A stretch of 39,607 nt of DNA from Cyclobacteriaceae bacterium (GTDB lineage: Bacteria; Bacteroidota; Bacteroidia; Cytophagales; Cyclobacteriaceae). The position numbers and the translations under genes are program-made. Below are positions 9,736 through 17,267 of this stretch, piece by piece. Location of the stretch: NCBI GenBank assembly GCA_027067135.1, contig JAMOMJ010000064.1, positions 1 through 39,607 of the forward strand, read 5' to 3'. The notes under the pieces were generated by a model, which was not told where the DNA came from, ran no database searches, and worked only from the letters and a program-made list of their open reading frames with translations. The stretch's first letter is position 1, and every line of letters begins with the position of its first letter.

Positions 9736-9767
9736 TCTCCCGCAGATTACGCAGATAAGCGCAGATT
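9736..9767. repeat. GxxExxY-associated repeat, copy 1
   Basis: The segment starts TCTCCCGCAGATTACGCAG and ends GCGCAGATT. It is inverted relative to copy 2 at 9910-9938 and is related to both arms of copy 3 at 10366-10427. It begins 7 bases after the valS stop and could also end that transcript. Confidence 0.75.
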
Positions 9768-9777
9768 TTTTTTTGAA

Positions 9778-9828
9778 ATGGAAACTTACTTGGTAGGTAT
9801 TGTATTTATCTACATAGGTAAGTTCCAT
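9778..9828. repeat. Inner inverted repeat between GxxExxY-associated repeats
   Basis: ATGGAAACTTACT (9778-9790) is mirrored by AGGTAAGTTCCAT (9816-9828), with one base extra in the left arm. It sits inside the segment bounded by repeat copies 1 and 2, so the block is a nested palindrome. No coding potential is evident between 9768 and 9909. Confidence 0.55.
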
Positions 9829-9909
9829 GTACAACGGTATTTTAAAAACCCCATAATATTGGCTCTACTATCGTTCCCTTCATATAACGCATAATATTGC
9901 CTATTTTTT

Positions 9910-9938
9910 CTGCGTTAATCAGCGTAATCTGCGGGAGA
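9910..9938. repeat. GxxExxY-associated repeat, copy 2
   Basis: CTGCGTTAATCAGCGTAATC followed by TGCGGGAGA is the inverse of copy 1. Copies 1 and 2 bound a roughly 200-base non-coding block downstream of the GxxExxY gene. Confidence 0.75.
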
Positions 9939-9971
9939 AAGAGTTTAAATACCAATGACATAAAGTTGATC

Positions 9972-10349
9972 CTAAAGACCATTTACTTTTCTAAATATAC
10001 CGTCTGTTATTTTATCTACATTAAAGTTGACCAAGATGCCCAGTTTTAGTTCCGTGATTTTTAGATAGGTCAAAATTTGTTTGTGGTGGACTTTGGCAAG
10101 TTGTTCTACCGATTTAACTTCTATAATTACTTTGTCTTCAACAAGTAGGTCTAGCCTAAAACCGATTTCTAACTTTTCCTCCTTGTAGTAAACTGGAACT
10201 GAAACTTCTCTTAACACCTTTAATCCCTGATTCTTTAGTTCAATTGCCAAGGCTGTTACATAAACCGATTCTAATAACCCAGGGCCAAACTCATTATACA
10301 CATCGAAAATGGCACCTCTTATTTTATAGGAAATATCATTCTCAGTCAT
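9972..10349 (-). CDS. GxxExxY protein, PD-(D/E)XK nuclease-like
   Basis: A 125-residue protein of normal length for the GxxExxY family (PF13366, TIGR04256). The name motif is G24-L-L-E27-S-V-Y30, within FDVYNEFGPGLLESVYVTAL. Asp67 in FRLDLLV and Glu77-Val-Lys79 in IIEVKS form the D...ExK core of a PD-(D/E)XK nuclease fold. The function is not established; the fold implies a nuclease or a nuclease-derived DNA-binding role. The gene is flanked by related palindromes on both sides (copies 1-2 downstream, copy 3 upstream), an arrangement I recall as common for this family, which suggests a mobile unit inserted between valS and the next gene. The start is the ATG at 10349. Confidence 0.9.
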   Translation of the reverse strand: MTENDISYKIRGAIFDVYNEFGPGLLESVYVTALAIELKNQGLKVLREVSVPVYYKEEKLEIGFRLDLLVEDKVIIEVKSVEQLAKVHHKQILTYLKITELKLGILVNFNVDKITDGIFRKVNGL

Positions 10350-10365
10350 TTTTTTCTTAGTTTAT

Positions 10366-10427
10366 CCCGCTGATTACGCAGAAAGGCGCTGATCTTATTC
10401 CGCGAAAATCAGCGCTATCTGCGGGAG
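10366..10427. repeat. GxxExxY-associated repeat, copy 3 (hairpin)
   Basis: The left arm starts CCCGCTGATTACGCAG and ends GGCGCTGAT (10366-10393). The right arm, ATCAGCGCTATCTGCGGGAG (10408-10427), pairs with it. It starts 17 bases upstream of the GxxExxY start and ends 7 bases past the stop of the next minus-strand gene, so it could also act as that gene's terminator. Confidence 0.75.
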
Positions 10428-10433
10428 AATGTT

Positions 10434-11012
10434 TTATTTGACTGGACTAATCATAATATGTGCCCGATAGGTGCCAGGAAACATCAGCCAAGGTCCACCC
10501 TTAACAACCGGTTGCAAAGGCAAACCAGTAGATTCTTGCGTTGCAAAAGGGATATAAACTACATATCTTAGGGTTGCTCCAACCACTTCGTTTTTAGCAG
10601 CATCGTAATGTGCCGAAGCTCCAGATAATACGTGCAAGGTGGTGGCAGATTTAGGCATTTTTAATTTACCAGAAACCGCTTCTTCAGCTCTAATTTTGTC
10701 AATCTCTCCACTATTTTTCCCTTCGGCTCTAAGCGCTCTTCCTCTTGCCATCATTGGGTCTAACTCTTTATGGTAGCAAGCCACACTAAATCCTTTTTGG
10801 TTTGGGTTGTCTGCCAAACAGATTAATTCATTGCTGCCTTTTCTAAGGGTTATAAATTTGCCATCTACATCATAACCCATAACGGTAGCTGCTTCTCTTT
10901 GTACTTCGGTGGCTGCTAATACTGCAGAAGCAATTTGATCTTTAGTTGATTGAACTTGCGCAAAACTAGAAGTTGCGAATAATAGAAAAGATAAAAATAA
11001 ACTGGTTTTCAT
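10434..11012 (-). CDS. Secreted protein of unknown function
   Basis: A 192-residue protein with a clear signal peptide (MKTSLFLSFLLFATSSFAQ). The mature part begins with a helical segment (KDQIASAVLAATEVQREAAT) followed by a mixed alpha/beta region (YDVDGKFITLRKGSNELICL) and ends with PGTYRAHIMISP. Two Cys residues, in ELICLAD and SVACYHK, may form a disulfide. I do not recognise the family. It starts 26 bases after the stop of the coiled-coil membrane protein and is probably in one transcript with it. Confidence 0.7.
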   Translation of the reverse strand: MKTSLFLSFLLFATSSFAQVQSTKDQIASAVLAATEVQREAATVMGYDVDGKFITLRKGSNELICLADNPNQKGFSVACYHKELDPMMARGRALRAEGKNSGEIDKIRAEEAVSGKLKMPKSATTLHVLSGASAHYDAAKNEVVGATLRYVVYIPFATQESTGLPLQPVVKGGPWLMFPGTYRAHIMISPVK

Positions 11013-11038
11013 AGTAATGTTTTTATACCAAGATACAA

Positions 11039-11965
11039 TTATTTTACGGTAAAAGTTTCAGCACCCATTAAGTAGCCATCTGTAAAAACTTCCATTTTAT
11101 AAACCCCCGAATCGTAATCACTTCCTTTATCGTAAACAAAAGATAATTGCTGATTGCTATTGTCAAATAACACATCTTTAGAGGCTGTGTAAAAGGTTTC
11201 TTTACCATCTAGCATAAATGAGCCAGAACCTTTATTAATATCAAATACTACCTGTCCATTTTTATCTATTATGCGAATAATAATTTCTTTGCCTTCAAGT
11301 GGTGCCACATCATTTTTGGCAATATTGAAAACCACTTTAAGCTGTTTTAGGTGTCTGTTTTTAAATATAGATTTGCGTTCTTTCCCATTTTTAGCCACTG
11401 CATAAATATGAATGCCTTCGGCTTTTAACCTGGAAGCAACTGCCACCTTATCTTCTAGTTGTTTTTTGTTTTCATTTAAAGAAACTATGGAACGGTTTAG
11501 CTCGTTCTTATCTTCCTTGAGATTGGTGTTTTCAGCCAATAACTCTTCCGATAATTTGGTGAGACGAGTAATTTCTTTGTCCTTTTCTTTTAGTAATTCT
11601 TGATACCCATCCGTTTTTCTCCTTAACCTACCAATAAGTTGGCGGTTGGCTTGTCTGGTATCTTGTAACTGTTTTCTCTCTTTTTCTATTTCCTTTTGGG
11701 TGGCAAGTAATTCTGTTACATCTCCACCTAACGAGTCAATATCGTGTATTTTTTGGGCTAGCTCCTCACTTATTTTATCGAGTTTTTGCTGAGAGGCTTC
11801 TAACTCAGTGGTATAAAAATCGGTTAGTTCCGCTTTTTCCTTTTGGTCAAGAACTACTTTTATTACTAACAGAACCACCAAAATTCCAAGCACAATAAAA
11901 TAGATAGATTTGTTAGAACCTTTTTGTTTAGGCTCTTGTATTACTTCTTTAGCTGAATCAGACAT
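11039..11965 (-). CDS. Single-pass membrane protein with long coiled coil
   Basis: A 308-residue protein. A short Lys/Glu-rich N-terminus is followed by one transmembrane helix at about residues 21-42 (SIYFIVLGILVVLLVIKVVL). A coiled coil of about 130 residues follows, rich in Glu, Lys and Leu, and then a C-terminal beta-rich domain from about 185 (HIYAVAKNGKERKSIFKNR to the end) that reads like an Ig-type fold. The topology suggests a cytoplasmic N-terminus and a periplasmic remainder. No known family was recognised. It is the first gene of a pair with the secreted protein downstream; a -7 box lies at 11987-11994. Confidence 0.75.
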   Translation of the reverse strand: MSDSAKEVIQEPKQKGSNKSIYFIVLGILVVLLVIKVVLDQKEKAELTDFYTTELEASQQKLDKISEELAQKIHDIDSLGGDVTELLATQKEIEKERKQLQDTRQANRQLIGRLRRKTDGYQELLKEKDKEITRLTKLSEELLAENTNLKEDKNELNRSIVSLNENKKQLEDKVAVASRLKAEGIHIYAVAKNGKERKSIFKNRHLKQLKVVFNIAKNDVAPLEGKEIIIRIIDKNGQVVFDINKGSGSFMLDGKETFYTASKDVLFDNSNQQLSFVYDKGSDYDSGVYKMEVFTDGYLMGAETFTVK

Positions 11966-11986
11966 ATTATTTAGATTATGATGTTA

Positions 11987-11994
11987 CAAAATTA
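11987..11994 (-). promoter_or_regulatory. Bacteroidota -7 box for the coiled-coil protein gene
   Basis: Minus-strand TAATTTTG fits TAnnTTTG and lies 21 bases upstream of the ATG at 11965. Confidence 0.5.
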
Positions 11995-12025
11995 GGCTTT
12001 CTTTGTACTTATACAACTTAATACT

Positions 12026-12607
12026 ATGATCGAATTAAATAAAGAATACTGGTCTTCTAAATACATCGAATTAAATATGGGGTGGGATGTAGGAGAAATT
12101 ACTACACCACTTAAAACTTATTTTGATCAATTAATTGATAAGTCTTTACGAATCCTGATTCCTGGATGTGGGAATGGGTACGAAGCTGAGTATTTACATA
12201 ATCTTGAATTTGATGTAACGGTGATTGATTTATCGGAATACCCATTAAACAATTTAAAAGAACGATGCCCGTCTTTTCCATCTGAAAAATTAATACAAAC
12301 AGACTTTTTTGAGTTCGAAGGTGCGTTTGATTTAATTATTGAACAAACTTTTTTTAGTGCACTAAATCCTAATTTAAGAAACAGTTATGCAAAACAAATG
12401 CATAATTTATTAGCTCCTAAGGGTAAACTGGTGGGGCTTCTTTTTAATATAGGTTTATATGACGACCATCCTCCTTTTGGTGGCAACCTGGAATTGTATA
12501 AGCCTATTTTTGAGCCTTACTTTAGGTTCAATGTGTTTGAGGAAGCTTATAATTCTATTGAGCCTAGAAAGGGAAACGAGCTGTTTTTGAATTTGGTAAA
12601 GAAGTGA
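12026..12607 (+). CDS. SAM-dependent methyltransferase, TPMT-like
   Basis: A 193-residue Rossmann-fold methyltransferase. The SAM-binding motif I is ILIPGCGNGYEAEYL (residues 43-57), and the acidic end of strand 2 is VTVIDLS (64-70). The segment EQTFFSALNP (106-115) and the N-terminal YW...W motif are characteristic of the thiopurine/thiol methyltransferase group (PF05724), which methylates thiols, halides or small xenobiotics. The substrate is not deducible. The length is at the short end of the family. The gene is divergent from the coiled-coil protein gene, 60 bases apart, and monocistronic. Confidence 0.85.
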   Translation: MIELNKEYWSSKYIELNMGWDVGEITTPLKTYFDQLIDKSLRILIPGCGNGYEAEYLHNLEFDVTVIDLSEYPLNNLKERCPSFPSEKLIQTDFFEFEGAFDLIIEQTFFSALNPNLRNSYAKQMHNLLAPKGKLVGLLFNIGLYDDHPPFGGNLELYKPIFEPYFRFNVFEEAYNSIEPRKGNELFLNLVKK

Positions 12608-12961
12608 TTCAGACTGCGCTCCTCCAATGGGAAGGGCATCGCAATTCAAAATTGACTGAGTAGTGTTATGATTAATTTTTATAACCTGAGTTCGACCTAA
12701 GGAAAAATATCTAGCAGGCAATCTTTTGAATATAACCCCGAAATCTCGGGGGAAATAATCCATTATATCTTTGCTTTTTATATTAAAAAGCTCACCTGCT
12801 ATTTTATTTTCTGGCAGCTATTCCTTATCCCGAACTCAGGTCTATAGCAATCTGCCTGCCTTACAAACAGTAGAAATACGTGTTGCCAAGATCGGTAAAT
12901 AAGTCTTATAGTACATACCAACGAATCTAGAAAATACGAGTATTGCCATTTGAATAAACTA
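12608..12961. other. 354-base intergenic region with palindromes, no gene
   Basis: No convincing reading frame was seen on either strand. It holds a long-range inverted repeat (12683-12702 and 12821-12841) and a short perfect hairpin, CCCCGA-AATC-TCGGGG (12736-12751). CTGCCTGCC at about 12850 recurs near other palindromic elements in this window. The hairpins may separate the methyltransferase transcript from the convergent minus-strand genes. Confidence 0.6.
12683..12841. repeat. Inverted repeat, same family as 26339-26387
   Basis: AACCTGAGTTCGACCTAAGG (12683-12702) pairs imperfectly with TTCCTTATCCCGAACTCAGG followed by T (12821-12841). The right arm is identical over its core to the right arm of the hairpin at 26369-26387. 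Here the two arms are 118 bases apart, as if other sequence separated the halves of a compact hairpin. Confidence 0.7.
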
Positions 12962-13243
12962 CTACATCAATAATTTCCTATCCACCACAAAAGGGCCAAA
13001 AGGTAAAACAGAAGCAATGAGTGCCACAAAAGTTGTTTTGTAATTCCAGTTGAGTTGGCTTCTAACCAACATCACCATAATTACATAAGCAATAAATAAT
13101 ATTCCGTGTGCCATCCCAACCACTTGTGTAGGTTGATGGTGTCCCCACACGTATTTTAAGGGCATGGCAATTCCAAGCAATAGAAGAAAGGACAGACCTT
13201 CGAGTATCGCAACTGTTTTAAATAGCTTTATGGATTTATTCAT
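12962..13243 (-). CDS. DUF3817 family small membrane protein
   Basis: A 93-residue protein with three predicted membrane segments: FKTVAILEGLSFLLLLGIAM, MAHGILFIAYVIMVML and TFVALIASVLPFGPFVV. The segment LEGLSF...MPLKY and the conserved GMAHG...A fit the DUF3817 family of small integral membrane proteins with unknown function. I chose the ATG at 13243; an upstream in-frame start at 13264 adds seven residues without support. It lies 39 bases downstream of aroA and is probably cotranscribed with it. Confidence 0.8.
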   Translation of the reverse strand: MNKSIKLFKTVAILEGLSFLLLLGIAMPLKYVWGHHQPTQVVGMAHGILFIAYVIMVMLVRSQLNWNYKTTFVALIASVLPFGPFVVDRKLLM

Positions 13244-13282
13244 TATATTAATTTTGAGATGCAAAAATGGAGAGTTCAGTTT

Positions 13283-14512
13283 CTAATTGATAGCGAAACC
13301 AACTTTTTCTAGATCACTCCAAAAACTGGGGTACGACTTATTAACAACTTCGGGGCTTTCAATGGTAACTGAGGGCATTATACAAGCTAAAGGTGCAAAT
13401 GCCATTGCCATTCGGTGGTCGTGATAAGTGTTTATAAACACTTCAGTTTCTTTCCAATTTCCTTTTGGTGGAACAACCGTCCATTGTTCATCCTCTTCAA
13501 TAAAATCAGCTCCAAATTTATGTAGCTCTTGCTGAATGGCCAATACTCGATCGGTTTCCTTAATTTTTAAGGTATGGAGACCTGTGAACATGCAAGGGTG
13601 TTCTAAAGCCGCACAAATTACCGCAAAGGTTTGAGCTAAATCAGGGTTATTAATAAAATCGATTGCAGTAGGTAGCTGAGGAGTTTGTTTGGTTAGCAAT
13701 GCACCTTTACTGTTAAATGTAGTTTTAACTCCAAATGGCTCCATTAATTCTACAAGAGCCCTATCTCCTTGCAGTGAATTTTCTCGATAACCTGTGAGCT
13801 CCAATCGTTCAGCACCAGATAGTGAAAAAATGCTATACCAATAACTAGCGCTACTCCAATCAGGCTCAACAGAAAATGCTTTAAAGGTGTATATGCTGGG
13901 CTTAACTCTATAATTACTTCTTTCAATTTCTGCCGTAACACCAAAATGCTTCATTAGCTCAATGGTCATGAGCAAATATGGTTTGCTTGTGGCTCCGTTC
14001 TCAACTTCTAGGGTTAATCCTTTTTGCAGGGTTGGAGCTAGCATTAATAAAGCAGATAAGTACTGACTGCTAATAGAACCATCAATCGAAATAGAATTCG
14101 TAAGCTGTTTCTCAAAACCCCCAATTTTATGTGGAGGGTATCCTTCTTTCTGTTGATATTCAATTGCAACACCAATTGTTCGGAGCGCATCAACCAATAG
14201 TTTAATGGGGCGTTCTTGCATACGTGCTGTGCCCGTCATAAGCTTGTTTTGATTGGTTAGTGCAAAGTAGGTGGTCAAGAAACGCATTACAGTACCTGCG
14301 TCCATCACATTAATTTCATAATTATTCGAATCTATTAAGGCAGCCATCAACTCTGTATCTCTGGCTGAGGATAGATTATCTATTTTTCCTGGATTAGAAC
14401 ATAAAGCATTGATTAATAGAGCTCTGTTACTTTCACTTTTAGAGCCAGGTATTTGAATAGCTCCTAAATCTTTCGATTTATTTTGGTACGATATATGTAT
14501 TTCTTTTTTCAA
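13283..14512 (-). CDS. aroA: 3-phosphoshikimate 1-carboxyvinyltransferase (EPSP synthase)
   Basis: A 409-residue enzyme that joins phosphoenolpyruvate to shikimate-3-phosphate in the pathway to chorismate. Visible motifs are GSKSESNRALL (from residue 23), DAGTVMRFLTTYFALT, SSQYLSALLM, KIKETDRV and the C-terminal DHRMAMAFAPLA. The start codon is TTG (14512): an in-frame TAA lies two codons upstream and the next ATG is beyond the first motif, so TTG is forced. A -7 box (TAGGTTTG) is 17 bases upstream, which implies a very short leader. The gene is slightly shorter than E. coli AroA (427), without loss of a motif. Confidence 0.96.
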   Translation of the reverse strand: MKKEIHISYQNKSKDLGAIQIPGSKSESNRALLINALCSNPGKIDNLSSARDTELMAALIDSNNYEINVMDAGTVMRFLTTYFALTNQNKLMTGTARMQERPIKLLVDALRTIGVAIEYQQKEGYPPHKIGGFEKQLTNSISIDGSISSQYLSALLMLAPTLQKGLTLEVENGATSKPYLLMTIELMKHFGVTAEIERSNYRVKPSIYTFKAFSVEPDWSSASYWYSIFSLSGAERLELTGYRENSLQGDRALVELMEPFGVKTTFNSKGALLTKQTPQLPTAIDFINNPDLAQTFAVICAALEHPCMFTGLHTLKIKETDRVLAIQQELHKFGADFIEEDEQWTVVPPKGNWKETEVFINTYHDHRMAMAFAPLACIMPSVTIESPEVVNKSYPSFWSDLEKVGFAIN

Positions 14513-14529
14513 ACGTTATAAAATTTGTG

Positions 14530-14537
14530 CAAACCTA
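14530..14537 (-). promoter_or_regulatory. Bacteroidota -7 box for aroA
   Basis: Minus-strand TAGGTTTG fits TAnnTTTG. Transcription would start about ten bases before the TTG start codon of aroA. Confidence 0.5.
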
Positions 14538-14627
14538 AAGATTACTTGAATCTTTATTGAATTTTTTGCGTATATTGTATTGAACCTTTTTAGGTTTTAA
14601 TTGTGTTATTAGATTAAATTAAATATT

Positions 14628-14819
14628 ATGTCATCAACAAAAACAAAATTAACATTAGGACTATTAGCAGGAGCAGCTGTAGCCGCTTTTGCCGTTAGCA
14701 AGTTAGGCCAAACTTCTATTAAAAAATTAGGAGAAAGAACAGCCGATTTACGTGATTCGTTAAATCAACAATTAAGTGAATTGCAAAACTTTAAACGAAC
14801 CGATAAGCGATTTATTTAG
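14628..14819 (+). CDS. Tiny membrane-anchored protein, YtxH-like in layout
   Basis: A 63-residue protein with one hydrophobic helix (LGLLAGAAVAAFAVSKLG, residues 10-27) followed by a charged amphipathic helix (KLGERTADLRDSLNQQLSEL). This layout resembles YtxH/DUF883-type small proteins. The function is unknown. The ATG at 14628 is preceded by an AT-rich region and a small hairpin AACCT-TTTT-AGGTT (14583-14596). Its stop overlaps the end of the convergent aroB gene by 8 bases. Confidence 0.65.
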   Translation: MSSTKTKLTLGLLAGAAVAAFAVSKLGQTSIKKLGERTADLRDSLNQQLSELQNFKRTDKRFI

Positions 14820-15858
14820 CATTATAAAATACTAAAGCTTGTTGCACTTCCTCTTTTGATATTTCAATAGAATGGCTTGGCTTGCCTGTCTGAGTTAATA
14901 GTACGGCCTGAATTTTTGTCCCTTTATTCTTTTTATCTTGTTCTAAATTGTTTAAAATTTCTTTCATTCCCTTTTCAGGAATTTTTTTTCGTTCAAAATA
15001 GGCGTCTATAATGTCTATTATTTTTATAAGTTCAGGATCACTTAGGCCTAAATGTTGTACTGATAAGAAAGCTTCTGTAATCATACCAATAGCTACCGCT
15101 TCCCCATGTAAAATAGGGAGCTTATTATTTAAAAAATAAGTTTCTACCGCATGCCCAATGGTATGGCCAAAATTTAAAAATTTTCGCTCATCTTTTTCAA
15201 GTGGATCGGCTTCTACAATTTCATTTTTAATGGCAACGGATTTTGTAATATAGGCAAGCCATTCAGTATTTTGTATGTCAAGGTTCGCAAGCTCTTCCAA
15301 GTGTCCCTTATCTTTAATAAATCCATGTTTAAGCATTTCTGCAAACCCAGATTTTACCTGATTGAGAGGAAGAGTTTCTAAAAATACGGGGTCGATAATA
15401 ACCTTTGTAGGTATTTTAAAAAGACCTATATGATTTTTAAACCCATTAAAATCAATGCCTAATTTACCTCCTACACTTGCATCTACTTGTGATAACAAGG
15501 TGGTTGGAATATTTATAAAATCGATGCCACGTTTATAGGTGCTGGCACAAAAGCCTCCCATATCTCCAATTACACCACCTCCAAGGTTAATAAGAAGCGC
15601 ATTTCTATCGGCATTAGCCTCGGTAAATACTTGCCAAATATGGGTACAGGTTGTTAAAGTCTTGTTTTCTTCGCCACTTTTTATCGTAATAATGGTAAAA
15701 TCAGCAAAGCTGCTACCAAAAGTTGGGAGACACTTTTCTTCTGTATTTTCATCAACCAGCACAAATATGCTTGAATAGGAATTTTCTTCTAAAAATCCAT
15801 CAATATATTGTTTGGCGTTTTTGGTAATTTCGATATAATTAGGAAGGTTTATGCCCAT
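14812..15858 (-). CDS. aroB: 3-dehydroquinate synthase
   Basis: A 348-residue NAD- and metal-dependent enzyme converting DAHP to 3-dehydroquinate, the second step of the shikimate pathway. Motifs are GGGVIGDMGGFCASTYKRGI, PTTLLSQVDASVGGK, GFAEMLKHGFI, the metal-binding FGHTIGHAVE and LHGEAVAIGM. The length is normal. The start is ATG at 15858, with a -7 box 27 bases upstream. aroA lies close by on the same strand, but the tiny plus-strand gene lies between them, so they are separate transcripts. Confidence 0.97.
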   Translation of the reverse strand: MGINLPNYIEITKNAKQYIDGFLEENSYSSIFVLVDENTEEKCLPTFGSSFADFTIITIKSGEENKTLTTCTHIWQVFTEANADRNALLINLGGGVIGDMGGFCASTYKRGIDFINIPTTLLSQVDASVGGKLGIDFNGFKNHIGLFKIPTKVIIDPVFLETLPLNQVKSGFAEMLKHGFIKDKGHLEELANLDIQNTEWLAYITKSVAIKNEIVEADPLEKDERKFLNFGHTIGHAVETYFLNNKLPILHGEAVAIGMITEAFLSVQHLGLSDPELIKIIDIIDAYFERKKIPEKGMKEILNNLEQDKKNKGTKIQAVLLTQTGKPSHSIEISKEEVQQALVFYNAK

Positions 15859-15884
15859 TTATTTCTGATTTTGTAAGGAATTTT

Positions 15885-15892
15885 CAAAGGTA
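15885..15892 (-). promoter_or_regulatory. Bacteroidota -7 box for aroB
   Basis: Minus-strand TACCTTTG fits TAnnTTTG and lies 26 bases upstream of the aroB ATG. Confidence 0.55.
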
Positions 15893-15947
15893 GCATTCTT
15901 AGCCTTATTATAGGTTTTTCTCTTAGAATAAACTACAATTGGTGCCT

Positions 15948-15955
15948 TATATTTG
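15948..15955 (+). promoter_or_regulatory. Bacteroidota -7 box for proline dehydrogenase
   Basis: TATATTTG fits TAnnTTTG. It places transcription start near 15962, so the in-frame ATG at 15939 would not be in the message. This decides the start at 15975. Confidence 0.55.
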
Positions 15956-15974
15956 CCACATAAATAGCAGAATA

Positions 15975-17162
15975 ATGACTAATATTTCGAGCGATTCATT
16001 TGAAAATACAGAATTGGCTTTTATTGCCAAATCTGATTGGCAGCTAAAGAAAGCTTACTGGCTTTTTAGAATAGTTAATAATAATTTGATGGCAAAAATT
16101 AGTACAAGAGCTGCTAATGTTTCTCTCAAACTGCATCTGCCTGTTAAAGGTATGATTAAAAAGACTGTATTTGAACATTTTTGCGGTGGCGAGAGCATTG
16201 AAGAATCAAAAGAAACTGTACATATTTTATCTAATTATAAAGTTCGCTCAATATTAGACTACTCGGTAGAAGGCAAGCATAATGAGGAAGCGTTTGATGC
16301 TACCTTAATGGAAACTTTGAAAACCATTGAAAACGCCAAAGAAAATGAAGAGGTGCCATATTGTGTATTTAAACCTACTGGTATGGGTTCTGCGGATTTA
16401 ATGGAGAAAATTCAGTTAAAGCAAGAATTATCTAAGGAAGAAAAAAAGGCATTTGAAAAAATCAGGAATAGATATGAAGCTGTTTCTCAGGCAGCATATG
16501 ATAATGATGTACGTTTATTAATTGATGCTGAAGATTCTTGGTATCAAGATACAGTAGATGAGTTGGTGTATGAAATGATGGAGAAGTTTAATAAAAACAG
16601 AGCCATTGTATTTAATACCTACCAAATGTATCGCTGGGCAAGTTTGCAAAATATTAAGGATGCTCATAAACGAGCTGTAGAGAATGGGTTTGTTTTAGGT
16701 GCTAAGCTTGTACGCGGAGCCTATATGGAAAATGAGCGAGAACGTGCAGGTATAAAAGGTTATGAAGACCCAATCTGTGTGGATAAACACACCACAGATA
16801 AAAGTTATAACGATGGCCTAAAGTATTGTGTTGAAAATATTAATCAAGTTGAACTGTTTAACGGATCTCATAACGAGCATTCCAATTTATATTTAACAGA
16901 GTTGATGAAAAAGCATAACCTAGCCAGGGATGATAAACGTATATTTTTTGCCCAACTCTATGGTATGAGCGATAATATCTCATTTGTGTTAGCCAATGCA
17001 GGTTATAATGTAGCCAAGTATGTACCCTATGGTCTGGTAAAATTTGTAATGCCTTACCTTATAAGAAGAGCAGAAGAAAATACGTCTGTGGCAGGCCAAA
17101 GTAGCAGAGAGTTAAAGCTGCTTAAAATGGAAATGGATAGAAGAAAGAAAGCCAAGGTTTAG
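15975..17162 (+). CDS. Proline dehydrogenase
   Basis: A 395-residue FAD enzyme oxidising proline to pyrroline-5-carboxylate, probably at the inner membrane face. The TIM-barrel motifs are present: FKPTGMGS, LLIDAEDSWYQD, FNTYQMYRW, GAKLVRGAYMENERERA, FAQLYGMSDNISF, VPYGLVKFVMPYLIRRAEEN and SVAGQSSREL. It is a stand-alone ProDH (no P5C dehydrogenase domain), as in many Bacteroidota. The start at 15975 follows from the promoter position. The region after RGAYMENER carries the usual catalytic arginines. It lies divergent from aroB. Confidence 0.94.
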   Translation: MTNISSDSFENTELAFIAKSDWQLKKAYWLFRIVNNNLMAKISTRAANVSLKLHLPVKGMIKKTVFEHFCGGESIEESKETVHILSNYKVRSILDYSVEGKHNEEAFDATLMETLKTIENAKENEEVPYCVFKPTGMGSADLMEKIQLKQELSKEEKKAFEKIRNRYEAVSQAAYDNDVRLLIDAEDSWYQDTVDELVYEMMEKFNKNRAIVFNTYQMYRWASLQNIKDAHKRAVENGFVLGAKLVRGAYMENERERAGIKGYEDPICVDKHTTDKSYNDGLKYCVENINQVELFNGSHNEHSNLYLTELMKKHNLARDDKRIFFAQLYGMSDNISFVLANAGYNVAKYVPYGLVKFVMPYLIRRAEENTSVAGQSSRELKLLKMEMDRRKKAKV

Positions 17163-17224
17163 TTATTAACTCTTTAACCGATAACTATTACCTTTTTTTT
17201 CAACATCCAATCAGTATTCTTACT

Positions 17225-17232
17225 TATTTTTG
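17225..17232 (+). promoter_or_regulatory. Bacteroidota -7 box for lysS
   Basis: TATTTTTG fits TAnnTTTG and lies 35 bases upstream of the lysS ATG. Confidence 0.55.
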
Positions 17233-17267
17233 CAGCCCATTAATATTGGGTTACAAATTTTTAGAAT

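Noticed and set aside
9586-9834. A minus-strand frame at the end of valS
   Set aside because: It overlaps the conserved ValRS coiled coil and the palindromic block, with no motifs of its own.
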